Shown here in pieces: positions 14,221 to 25,640 of a DNA stretch of 64,000 nt; position 1 is the stretch's first letter; every line of letters begins with the position of its first letter. This DNA comes from Pseudorasbora parva. Its lineage: Eukaryota > Chordata > Actinopteri > Cypriniformes > Gobionidae. The stretch lies in the NCBI RefSeq assembly GCF_024679245.1, contig NC_090172.1, forward strand, positions 38,675,653 through 38,739,652, in the 5' to 3' direction. The notes beneath the pieces are model-generated. The model saw nothing but the letters and a program-made list of their open reading frames with translations. It was not told the DNA's origin and ran no database searches. The position numbers were made by a program, and so were the translations under genes.

Positions 14221-15233
14221 CAGACAGGGTGTCTCTCTGCTTTGCACAGGACCTCTAAACCCTCAACACCCCCACCCCCACCCCCTCAAACTACAGCTGT
14301 CCTCAACGACAGCCCCGGCCCTTCATTATCAAAATAGAAATTTGTGTCCTAAGTGCAGCAACATTGCTAATGCTAAATATCCAACTCCCCCAGGAGCTAA
14401 TTACGTCTGAGTACTGGCAACATGGATTCCATTTTTTCACCTCCAATAACAACTGTAAAAGCAATTTGAGCATTTTTCAATTAATTAAACACATAGTCTC
14501 CCAGTAACCTCTTGTCATTTTGCCCTCCAGGACCAAAGCTAATTTGTGTAAAATAAAATGAGAGAGCATGTGAGAGGGAGAAAGCAGCGGATGGTTGTTT
14601 TTAGTCATTTTTGCCACTTAAGGAGTTAAAGGAGCAGACTGTTAATATTTCATAATAAGGACAGACATATCACCTGACAGCAATCTGACACATGGTTTAA
14701 ATGTGTTAAAAATGGTAATGAGTATAATAGGTCGGTCTAGATCTATTCACAGGCAGTTTGATTCTTTTTAGTGGTCATAATGTACATACACAAGAGTAAC
14801 TTAACTAGAGGTGCTTTTTATTGGATATTTATTTGTGCATGCTCATTTTCAGCTATTTTAATTTTTAGATTACCTTTGTCATTATCTAATGCTAAGACCG
14901 CTAATAATCTAATAACACATCTAAATGTAATATTCTGTAAATAATTGGATTGTTGGGATGCATTTACAATTATTTTAATTTACTTGGGCAATATAAATAA
15001 TCTTTTATATTTAAAGCATAACATAAAAAAATTATCAGCTTATTGATTTTGGCCATCATACCTATTCCTGAAATCAGCCTTAATGTGTTTGAGTTTTGAA
15101 AAAAAAAACATGGTGAAAAATGTCAAAGAATAATAATGTGTGAGGGGAATGTGTGTGGGTGCATGAATCATATCAAATATTTTCTGTCACAGAGTGGTGC
15201 ACATAAAAACTGCATTCACCTAGACAATGATAC

Positions 15234-15236
<3 letters not shown>

Positions 15237-15305
<69 letters not shown>
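15237..15305. repeat. (GA)n microsatellite
   Basis: Uninterrupted GA run of about 69 bp. Confidence 0.97.
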
Positions 15306-15307
<2 letters not shown>

Positions 15308-16228
15308 CCTGCCAAACATTCTCATTATAGTCTCTTAGAGGCTTCTGTCAGTGAGTCAGATCAGAGAGAGTGCGTGAAATCTTGCTAATGGGCATTACAG
15401 CATTATAGGCTTTCCCTCGTCCTCTCTCTAGCTCTGTCTCTCTCCCACTCCCTCTCTCTCCATCAGGACCTGTGTGAGAGAAAGAAAAACACACACAAAA
15501 GGAACACACAGAAGGAAAGGTAAGGAAAATGAGCATTTGGTGAATATTTACAACAGGAAATTCGGCCTGTGAAAACACAAGAAACCACCTCAATCTTTCT
15601 CTTTCTCTACACTCTCTCGCTCACAGCACCACTCAGCGAGATGACTCCTGGTGCGGTCTAGCTTCACTTTCAAAGCGCTTTTTTAAATGGGCTCCCTCAA
15701 GGACGGAAGCACAGCCTTCACCTCTGCGCACCTCTACTGTCTCCCGCATGGACGGCCCTCTTAACTTTCCCTCCTTACCCCTCACTCAAAATATTCAGAA
15801 GAAGACTTTGCTTTTCAACAGATTCTCCTAGCGTTGGCAAATATAGCCGTATGGTGAGTGCGGCATGTTAAGCTATGAGAACCGAGGCTTCTGCCACAGT
15901 CATTACACGGTGTGCTGCTCACACGCTGATGTTGTCTGAAGAGCATCTCATCTGCATAGAGACACACTTCATGGGTTACACTGTCTGCACACACATTGCT
16001 TCCTTTGCCTTCATTAACAGGCTACAGGGAAACAAATATGTCTGAGACGACGAGAAATGTTTTGATAGGGGGTTGCTGCATGTGCTTAATTATTATAATA
16101 CTAAAAAACAGTATTGCTCATTGAAAGGAAACATTCACTGAGCAATAAAACAGACTGATATATCCTTTAATCATAAAAAAAATCTGAAATTATTTTAGCA
16201 CAATCATAAAATGAAGATGCCTATAATT

Positions 16229-16852
16229 TAAAAGATATTTCACACAAAAATTAACCAGCAGATATAATTTACTCATCCTCATGTCATTCCAAACCTGAGT
16301 TACATGCTCCTATGGAATACAAAGGATATTTTTAAAAATGTTTTTTTATTTGTCTATACAATGAGCAAAACAAATCCCTACTTTCATTGTATGGATACAA
16401 AAAAAAAAAACTCCTCAAAATATTTATATTTTTTTTGTATTTAGCAAAAGAAAGAAAGTCATACAGGTTTGAAATGACGTGGGGTGACGCTCATTCACAC
16501 CAATAATGATAACTACAAACAATAACTTTAGCATCCAAACCAGCAGACAATATTGTTCTGTTTAAGCTCACGATGCAGTTACCATATGTTGTCTAGCACT
16601 TTAAATGCTCAAGCTCTTTAAAGCAGAATGGATTCTGATTGGCTGTCAATGTTTTTATTATTCATCAACTGAAAAAAAAAGTGATTCCAGCGATTTATCT
16701 GTGCCCTTATCGTTATATGGTTTGGACTATTCTTTTATATTTAGAACAATTTTTAGAACTATATATTTATCATTATTGCTATCGGTATTGTCGCTGGTGT
16801 AAACAGGCCTTAAGTGACAGAATTTTCATTTCTGGGTGAACTATCTGTTTAA
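16229..16852. mobile_element. fold-back MITE carrying a nested second element
   Basis: The ends are complementary: the left end reads AAAGATATTTCACACAAAAA and the right end ATTTCTGGGTGAACTATCTG, i.e. diverged ATAGTTCACCC-type termini. Internal palindromic arms include CATTCCAAACCTGAGTTACATG at 16284 and its complement near 16460. The right arm is split at about 16486 by another element and resumes at about 16812. Confidence 0.75.
16487..16811. mobile_element. nested non-autonomous element with CACACCAA-type ends
   Basis: Sits inside the right arm of the 16229 MITE. The ends are imperfect inverted repeats: ATTCACACCAATAATGATAAC on the left, and a complement around ATTGTCGCTGGTGTAAAC on the right. 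GTGAC appears on both sides (16484-ish and 16814-16818) as a possible 5-bp target duplication. A diverged second copy lies at 59655-59900, sharing the TGATTGGCT-containing core. Confidence 0.65.
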
Positions 16853-18168
16853 GTACAGTTACAGTGGAGCTCTGGTGACATCTTCCTGGTTTTGTAGTGA
16901 TGGAACTAAAAAGTGAGCAAAGGTGAGACGAGTGTCTCTTTGATCTCAATGCAATATTTTTATTGCTAGGGTGGAACCACATTTCTCTGGGCTACAGATG
17001 CTTCTGGGAAATGAAAGGTGAGCACACCCGCAGATACCAGTGTGTCACACTAAAATACATCCTCCCTGAGGGAGAAGAGAGGCAAGGAAGAGGGTTATGC
17101 AAACAGATCATCAGCAAATAATGCTTGGGCCCTAAGCAACAAAAGTCAAATGCTTGAATGCTACGATGGGGAAATAGACTCAAACAAACACAATGGCGAA
17201 GTACCTCAGAGGCATATGGATGGAAACCTATAAAGAAAAATTATCTCGAACGCCTGGCCAGGTGTGGGGAAACAGACTCTAAAAGACTCTAACAGAAAAT
17301 GCTTATGGAGAATTTCACTCTCAGGCTGTGCTCATTTAACACATATTGCATTATGATCTCTATATAATTACTATTAAGGAGTATTAACAAAGCATTACAA
17401 TTAAAAATAACAAACAACTAAGAATGTATATTTCTATAGTACTGGTTGGCGTTCTCCAAAGCTTCGCTTATGTATACGAGAGGCCGTATCGTGCTATCGC
17501 AGCATAACAAAACAGCTAATTTGGATCCGGCACCTAAGTGATATCATCCTAATGAGGAGCAAATGGGGAATGAGGCCTCGCTCGCATTGTTGTTGCCACA
17601 GATTACACCTGACACCCAAAACGCTGAGGCTTGATCGGGTAGCTGTTCGAACGTATCAAAGGCAGTAGAGAGAAACCCAACACCTCTGCTGCGAGAACGC
17701 AATGGGGAGAAAATGTGAGAGGGCGAGTACGGTATGCAGAGAGGCAGGCAGAGAAAGCCATCTACATTTCAAATGCAGAGGATGTTTTCCGTTGGATGTT
17801 TATGAAACATGGCTGCTGGGATTGAGCAACTGTAAGAGGATATGGCATCAAAGGGCTGCTCAGAGAAAACAAAACAACAACACACCGCTGCTCACGGAAG
17901 GGGAGAGCAGAACACAACCCCTCCTAAGAATTATGCAGCAGCTTCAGCTGATTACCTGCGACCGGGGGCCTCTAAACGACTCACTCGAACCTCAGGCCCG
18001 GGAACCATCTGTCTAGATCCACAGTGGGCGTGGCACAACTCTGACCAATGGGACGGCAGGAGCACTTCGCTTAAAAAGAAAACGGTCTGTGGATGAAAGA
18101 GTGTACCGAATGGTGAGATCTTAGCAAAACAAGGATGCTACTGCAGTGACATAAAGCAGTTTGGGGCT

Positions 18169-18179
18169 GTGTATGTATG

Positions 18180-18211
<32 letters not shown>
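18169..18211. repeat. short (TA)n microsatellite
   Basis: Imperfect TATG/TA run. Confidence 0.9.
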
Positions 18212-20031
18212 AACACTCCAGGTAAACATTTCTAAAACAACTTGTTTTCTCACACCAATTAAAGGGCATTTTGATAGATCAGGGTAGATTAGATAGATTA
18301 AGACTGTTAAGAAAGACTATGCCTTGTAAATAAAATCTAAAACCAATATACACTGTTCTACAGCAGTTGATTAACTGTCTGTACACCTCTAGTGTGGATT
18401 AAGCTAAGAATATGTAGAATTCATTATAATCATTGCGCTCTTGTGGCTAGAAAGCTGGTTCATTCTTACTATTGGCTGTATACGACATTTAGTTTCATTT
18501 TAATTTGATTTGTTTTTTGGTTTCCAAGGATAAAAGACATGTAAAATACATTTTATCGTTCAAACAAACCCATACTTGAAATTAACAGCCTAAATGATCT
18601 AATCTACTCAAGTTTGTCAATGTAAAGACCCTCTAAATTGTGCATAAATCCCTATCAAGATTTGGCAAGGCTGCTTCAGATTTCATCAGATTTAGAAGTT
18701 GCTAACATCTATGACAAGATTCATTCTGTCATTGCACACAAAGCTAATCCTGCTTAAAAACAGTGGATGATACACCGACATTTCAGTTCTGTTTTAATGG
18801 CTGCAATGCCCGTCTTTTGCTGTGTACATCATACACATAACTTAGAAAATTGTTTAAAATATGCAAGCATGATGCCTAAACCCTGTTTCCTTCACTGATA
18901 AAATATGTTGTCAGATTACTTTTTAGTAGTTTTCCTGCAACTATTTGATCATAACAGTGTTTGCATGTCTGATTTAATATTATAAGACAGCAAATGAGCC
19001 CTCCAAGACGCAGGCATCTGCAGTATTACTGCTGTAGTAGAGAGTGCATTATATCGTTGTGTGCTGATAAGAGATGCGTCGGCAAAACCCTGAAAAGCTT
19101 GTTTTCCCAACACTCAATCCTCATTAGGCTCAATCAATACTCCTTTAGTCCCTCAGCTTACTGACTCATTTCAAAATAACATTACAGGTCATTTGTCTCA
19201 TCGTTGACTAGAATGTATTATGGTGCTTTCTTGCTCCAGAGCAGAGTGACACAGAGAGGAGAGAAAATGTTGGATACTGAGATTTCTACATTGTGGATAC
19301 AACTTTAAATATTTTTTGGTGAGAAGTCATTGAAAAATCAATGCCTGCTTCCTACAATCCATTTCAACCAAATCAATCATAATCTAGCCGGCTGGCAGAG
19401 GAAAGAGAGAGAGACGGGGGAGGCAGATGAGAGAGAGAGACAGAAAGAACGAGAGAGAAAAATGCACACAATCTTTGTCTGAAATCTCTCAATTCTAAAT
19501 CCATTCTCATAAAAAGCTCATCATCACATCATTTAGCCTGGCTAACGGCCTGTCAGTCACCAGGGGCCTCTGAGGAAGACTACCGGGAATATGGAGCCAC
19601 AGCCGGGGGACCCAGGGACCCTGTCTATCTCTGCCATATGAACACTTTAAAATTGACTCGGATGGTAAAGGCTATCATGATGAGAATCAGAGAGTCGATT
19701 AAATCTGCTAGAACTCCCTCATGGTATTTTCACACCTGTTCCAGGGGGCAGAAAAAAATACAAGGGTAATCATGTTTAAAATAAATGAGCTCCTGCATCA
19801 ACAATCTAGTGGTTTCAATAAAAGGTATTCGGCAAACCTATAGAGTACTGACAGATCTAGATTGCTCTTTTAAAGGATCAGCATTGCCCCTTTTGATCTT
19901 GTGCCCTAGTTACATAGATATTTGGATCATGGTTAGAAGAGCTCCATTACAAACAGCATTGTTATGAGTGAACACCTGCATTTGATAGGTGACAGGTAGC
20001 TTTGGTAAGAATTAAGTTGCTTCAAAGCATC

Positions 20032-20034
20032 AAA

Positions 20035-20081
<47 letters not shown>

Positions 20082-20083
20082 AT
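20032..20083. repeat. (AAAT)n microsatellite
   Basis: 13 AAAT units without interruption. Confidence 0.96.
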
Positions 20084-20234
20084 GAAATAAACTAACTAAA
20101 AAATTTTTTTAAAAAATGAACGGTAAAGAAATTTTTTTTTTGCTCAAATTTGCACTGATAAAGTGTATCATAGCCTACTAGTTGTATAATTCCTAATAGG
20201 GAATATAAATAAAATATGATGTTGTTGTTTTTTT

Positions 20235-20239
<5 letters not shown>

Positions 20240-20268
<29 letters not shown>

Positions 20269-20310
20269 AGCATTATTGTTGTTGTTGTTATTATTATTAT
20301 TAGTAGTAGT
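20240..20310. repeat. (AAT)n ... (TTG)n/(TTA)n compound microsatellite
   Basis: AAT units, a short spacer, then TTG, TTA and TAG trinucleotides. Confidence 0.9.
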
Positions 20311-21226
20311 AATGTTGCAGTGAGGCTTGGGGGATAGGGTTTACTCGTGCACATGTGTTTAATCATTTCATAAAAATGGCAAGGTCAAAAATAAATCACA
20401 TCCATTATTCGCTACGGATCTCCCCAAAGCATTAGCGACGGACTGTTTAGAATTTCAATTGGCTTCCAAGTGGCAAAACCCCTTAGCTAATACATCAAAG
20501 AATATTTGGCGTCAACTAATCGGTTTAGGGCAGATTTGAAGTGGCTAAAATCCGTTTGAGGGGACACAGAGAGAGGTACACGTTACCGGCTGCCCATTGC
20601 TGTCGGGAGAGACACGCCTAACCTTGTGCCTCGAGCAAACCTGTCATGCATTTCACGTTAACCAACTTTGTTTTACCAGCCCGTTCTGTACTCGAACGCA
20701 AGAAGCAATTAGTCTGCTACAATAGATAATGCTTTCTAATAATAGTTTTTAAATCCAAATTAAATTACGTCGTTTCCCCCAGGCATTTTGGTGGAAAGCA
20801 CCATTTGAAATAGCCTACATACCCCCCTATACGTTAGGCTACCCTTACTTTATTATTATTTTTTACATCGTCCCTGTTATACTTCGTTTGACATATTGCA
20901 TTATTGTGCAAAGATTCCGAATCTTTCCTATCTGCTCGTCATATTACAAACATGCATAATTGGAAACATAAGCGTTCGTCATAAAACAAGTAGCCTAAAC
21001 TGACACATCAGTGGGAGCAAGTATCCTAACATAAGCCTACACCTCCCCTTGCCGTCCAGTCTGGGAGTTCACGGGAGCATTTCGGAAAAATAAGGCACGA
21101 ACTATTTCATTATAAGACCCTCTTTGCTAAAACATCATGTTCAAAAGTTCGTCAACTTGCACGACTGCTTTGTCGAGGCTTTAATATAGAGAATTGTATT
21201 TAAGTTAAATAAGCATTTTCCTACCT

Positions 21227-21440
21227 TTCTGCCAGCGCGTGAAGAATGTGACTGCTGCATTTCTCTTTCATTCACCCCTCCACTATGGCTAAACAGACTG
21301 CTTATCGAATCCTATTGGTGAAGAGGAAGTCATTACTGCCGATAATACTCTATCAATGAATATTGACGTCATTTAAATGCTACTCCCGGGTATCCTTGGA
21401 AACCGATAGGCTACGCTATTAAAGCTGACCGTGCAACTTC
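21227..21440 (-). promoter_or_regulatory. possible start and first exon of a transcript divergent from irx5
   Basis: Single-copy block 2.2 kb upstream of irx5 with CCAAT-type boxes (CCTATTGGTG at 21310) and CpGs. Read on the - strand it contains a plausible splice donor, AAAG|GTAGGA, at about 21226. Mammalian IRX5 has a divergent non-coding neighbour (CRNDE), which makes such a transcript conceivable. No similarity to it can be shown here. Confidence 0.15.
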
Positions 21441-23124
21441 AACTGTGTTTCAGAAAGAAAGAAAAAACAAACAAACAATAAACTGGATATTTAATGAGTT
21501 TAGGGATTTTATGCCATGTGCATGTTTTTTATGTTAGGCTATATGCAATCGATTCGAAATGAAAAATTACAATAAAAACGTGTATGCCTTTTCCCCTCAT
21601 AATTGACATCAAGAAATAAGCAGGCTGTTGTCATTCTCGTTCATGTTTCTCAACTATATTTCGTTCATTGATATAGCCAACATTCACGAGTGGTGCAGAG
21701 ATAATAAAAACGTCTTCACTATCACAGTCGGCAATTTCGTATGTCTTCAGTTTGTTTTGCTTTGAACTTAGTATTGGTCCACTGAGTTTGAGCGTCATCC
21801 TTCTTTACTCTTGAGAGTGCAGTACACGTGACCTCATGCACACACTCTGTAGCAGCGCCTACAGCGATCCCTTTCGGCTCAGAGAGACTTTAACAAGTGA
21901 GCCAGTCCACTGACTCATGCGAAGCTCCTCAGCCACTAGGCTACTTATGTTTTTGTTTGTTTAGGGTTTGCCTTTTTATTCATCGTCAACATCGGATATA
22001 TAGGCTAGGCTACCCTACTTATCAGTTCACATGCAGTTTGTAAAGGAGATTTTTGTAATAGCCTATTTTTTTAACTAATTATTTGTGTGCGTTTGTTTGT
22101 ATAGTTACGACACTTAAATTATGAAATTAAATTATGATAATCATTGCATTGAGCCTAATTTGTATTAGGCTATTGATTTCTATTTAGGCTATTTTATTGT
22201 TGTCGTGATTTGTAGATAAAGTTAAAAAAAAATCTATTTGACATTAATGCAATTAGGTAGCATATTTACCTAAATGATAGGCTATATGGCTATACATTTT
22301 GAGTATGCTATAGATGCACACAATATAGCCTAGTCTACGAGCAAATAGAACAAAATACATGAGGATATCCTCCGCATAATATATCTATTTGAATCAAAAG
22401 GGCTTAGAGCCCCTGGTCGTGGTGGATTTGCCGTGGTTCATATGGTCTTAATCTGTCTGCGCTTGGGGCTTTGGTGTAAAGGAGAAGAAGATCTAGTTTG
22501 TTCCGGGATCTGAGGCGAAAACTGTCTAGCGGACAAATCAGTTAACGCCTGTCAGAAGTTACTTCTTCACTTTCTTACCACTGAGATTTGATCCAAGCGC
22601 GCACTCACTTTCGCCGCATTGTGTCTGTAAAATGGTGGGGAAAGCTTTGAAAAACTATTTTTTAGGCAATAGAGACAATATATAAAACCTCTCCCAAACG
22701 CATGTCGGTTTGACTGCAACGTCAAAACAGGTCCGTGTTCAGCTGACTTAAGGCAAGATGGATCACCGACTGTCGCGTATTTTTGAAAAAATAAGAATGA
22801 AAAAATACATTTCTACAAGCTTAAAATTAGCGCCGAGAACACACAAAACCAAGGAGGATAAATAACTGCAAACAGTACTTGTAGCGTCTCCTGTCGTATT
22901 TAGCAAGCCGTCCCAGGAAGATAACAGTCCATTTGTTATTAATCATGTGTGAAAATGAAGGCTTCGTGTATTTAGAAAATGAGCAAAGTTGAAGTTGATG
23001 TACTGGCTCGCGTGAGACCGCCATCCAGGGGCTGTAGCTGCTCAGTCTAAGGCAATGAGGCTTGTTAGAGACAAAAATAGGAGGATAGCAGGGGAGATTG
23101 TTAGTGAGTGCCATGGTACGAATG

Positions 23125-23128
<4 letters not shown>

Positions 23129-23198
<70 letters not shown>
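23129..23198. repeat. (GA)n tract upstream of irx5
   Basis: Uninterrupted GA run of 70 bp ending 432 bp before the irx5 ATG. In the 5' flank of a developmental gene it could affect nucleosome occupancy or form triplex DNA; this is inference. Confidence 0.97.
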
Positions 23199-23200
<2 letters not shown>

Positions 23201-23329
23201 CGATTCAGGCTGTGTAACCCAGCTACAGCTTTGCCTTTCCTTCGATGACTACACCCCGAGAGGAGGAGCGAGAGGCTCATAGTAGGCGTCAGAATCCTCA
23301 ATTTCCAACTTAGCATCCTGGCAGGACAC

Positions 23330-23630
23330 TCTCCGAAGCAAAGCCCCGTCCGAGAGCAAAAAACTTGTCCCGCGCGCTCGGCATGAGAGTCACAGCGCGC
23401 GCAGAGGGTGAGAGAGCGCCTCGAAAATCCGCGTGTGAGTCTGACAACGACTGATTAACGAGTGTAAAGTCTATGCATTCGTCGTCCTCTTTAATTTCCA
23501 TCACTGCTGTCTACGTGAGGAGGACGGGACGGAGGTCTGTTTACTCGGAACTCTATGAGCGAGCGCGGAGAGCGCGTGAGAGTTTGAGGGAGAAGAACTC
23601 GAGTGAGAAGCTTATATTTGGATCTTCACC
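23330..23630 (+). promoter_or_regulatory. irx5 proximal 5' flank / 5' UTR with upstream ORFs
   Basis: Locally GC- and CpG-rich DNA (repeated GCGCGC, GAGCGCG) directly before the ATG, unlike the AT-rich surroundings, with no TATA box at a fitting distance; this fits a CpG-type promoter and 5' UTR. Two upstream ATGs matter if they are transcribed. The one at 23473 opens a 79-codon frame that overlaps the irx5 start in another frame and ends at 23712. The one at 23555 gives a 10-codon frame closed at 23587. The transcription start cannot be placed from sequence alone. Confidence 0.55.
23555..23587 (+). other. short upstream ORF in irx5 leader (10 codons)
   Basis: ATG at 23555 and TGA at 23585-23587, lying 43 bp before the irx5 start; the predicted peptide is Arg/Glu-rich. 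It could damp translation if it lies in the mRNA. Chance occurrence is possible. Confidence 0.3.
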
Positions 23631-23876
23631 ATGGCGTACCCTCAGGGCTACTTGTATCAGCCATCCGCCTCTTTGGCACTCTATTCGTGTCCTGCCTACA
23701 GTACAAGCGTGATATCGGGACCCCGGACAGAGGAGCTGGGGAGATCTTCCTCTGGCTCAGCTTTCGCTCCCTATGCCGGATCTACAGCGTTCACCAGCGC
23801 CTCGCCAGGCTACAATTCTCATCTCCCGTACAGTGCTGCTGATGCAGCCGCCGCCGCCACTTTCACTTCTTATGTG
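23631..23876 (+). CDS. irx5a: irx5 coding exon 1
   Basis: 82 codons from the ATG at 23631 to the donor GTGAGT at 23877 (phase 0). It holds the Irx2/Irx5-type N-terminal domain, rich in Tyr, Ser, Pro and Ala, with no DNA-binding part. Reading past the donor stays open to 23957 but leaves the family sequence at once, which supports the donor chosen. Confidence 0.94.
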
Positions 23877-25582
23877 GTGAGTGCGCTTTATTCACGGTGC
23901 TGTTTATTTTTCTACTTTTGGAAAGTTGGGTGGATAAATTGTTACGCTTTGCTGTAATGCATATTGTGTTGCAAGAATGAGACACACTATAATCATTTGC
24001 GCAAGATCTGCGGTTATAACAATCAAATATGATTTCGCGGAATGTGGTTAGGTTTTATGACACTTTAAATAATTGCAGAACAATATTTTAAAACAACTAG
24101 CTATAAATTAGTGCTAAAATAAACATTAGAACAAATAGACTTTGATAGCCTAGTGTATACACAGAAAACGTAGCAGTTAATGTCGAATTCAGTAAATGCA
24201 GACAGAAAAACAAACATTTTCACATATTTAATGAATGAAAAAAAAATATAGGCCTATATTTTTTTTCAATACATTTTATATTTTATTGTTTTGCGTTAAT
24301 CTGTGGCAACACTATAATATATTTCATCGGTTCTGTGGGCAGCAGCTGAGTAATATTTTAGATATCAAAGTGAATATATTATCAGTTGCTCCCAATTTGT
24401 CTTAAACGTGTATTTAGTCAAATAGGCAACTTAAAGGAAATGTTCTACCGACTATTTAAATGTAAATTGCCTGCACATAGGCCAGCGCTGGTCAATGCGT
24501 GTACAACACTGTCAGATGACCCAACATAACGCTGCAACTTCTAATTAGCCGACTAATCTGAAAATAAACATTGTGAAAAGTCAGCATCACTGTCGAATAA
24601 AAATGTATTATCACTAACAGAGAAGGGATTTTGAAAATAACGTTGTGAAATTCCATTTCACAATCATTTCTGCTGGAGGGAATGAGGCAACCGAACAAAA
24701 TTAAACGACAGAATACGTGGCCCTGCGGCCTTGCGCTTATTTTGATTAATTAGATTTAAAGTGTGTAGGCTACATGTCATGTGGTATGCATGTGTGTTTA
24801 GTGTTTGTTTATGGTGTGTTTGCGTAAGTGATCTGTAACCGATCCTACATTATGCGAAGGTGTCCATAAAGTGATATTTTGCTAATAAAACAATTGGTTT
24901 GGCTCCTTGCAGAGTTCCCCGTATGACCACACGACAGGCATGGCCGGATCTATAGGGTATCATCCTTACGCTGCTCCCCTAGGCTCGTACCCGTATGGAG
25001 ACCCAGCTTACCGCAAGAATGCTACCCGGGACGCCACAGCCACTTTGAAAGCTTGGCTTAACGAGCACCGGAAAAACCCGTACCCCACCAAAGGCGAGAA
25101 GATCATGCTGGCTATCATCACTAAAATGACCCTGACTCAAGTGTCCACCTGGTTCGCCAACGCCAGAAGGAGGCTAAAGAAGGAGAACAAGATGACCTGG
25201 ACCCCACGGAACCGGAGCGAGGACGAGGAAGAGGATGAAAACATTGATCTGGAGAAAAACGACGACGACGAGCCAAACAAGCCCACGGACAAGGGGGACT
25301 CTACAGACACAGAGGCAGGTCTGTGGAAAAATCATCAATTTTTCATCGCAGTCGTTTCCACTCCGGGCGCAAAATTGATTGCTGGTTAATGGTGGTATAT
25401 TATTTATAATGGGAGAATTGCTTTAAATAATAATCACCTTGAACTCCTCTAATTTGACTTCTTATGGACTGAGAATTGCTGGTGACGTATGGTGTTTTGC
25501 ACTTCATTTATCTCGAGCTGCATAATAAGGACACAGCTGGCGCACGGCATCTCATTTATAGCTATAATAACAGCAGCCTCTT

Positions 25583-25640
<58 letters not shown>

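Larger units (their letters stand above)
16853..23128. other. intergenic DNA upstream of irx5, no gene seen
   Basis: No coding gene. Simple repeats lie at 18169-18211, 20032-20083 and 20240-20310. Otherwise largely single-copy, including blocks at 17440-17700, 19540-19760, 20400-20720 and 21230-21440 with mixed composition and few repeats, as expected of enhancer-bearing DNA near an Iroquois gene. Confidence 0.65.
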
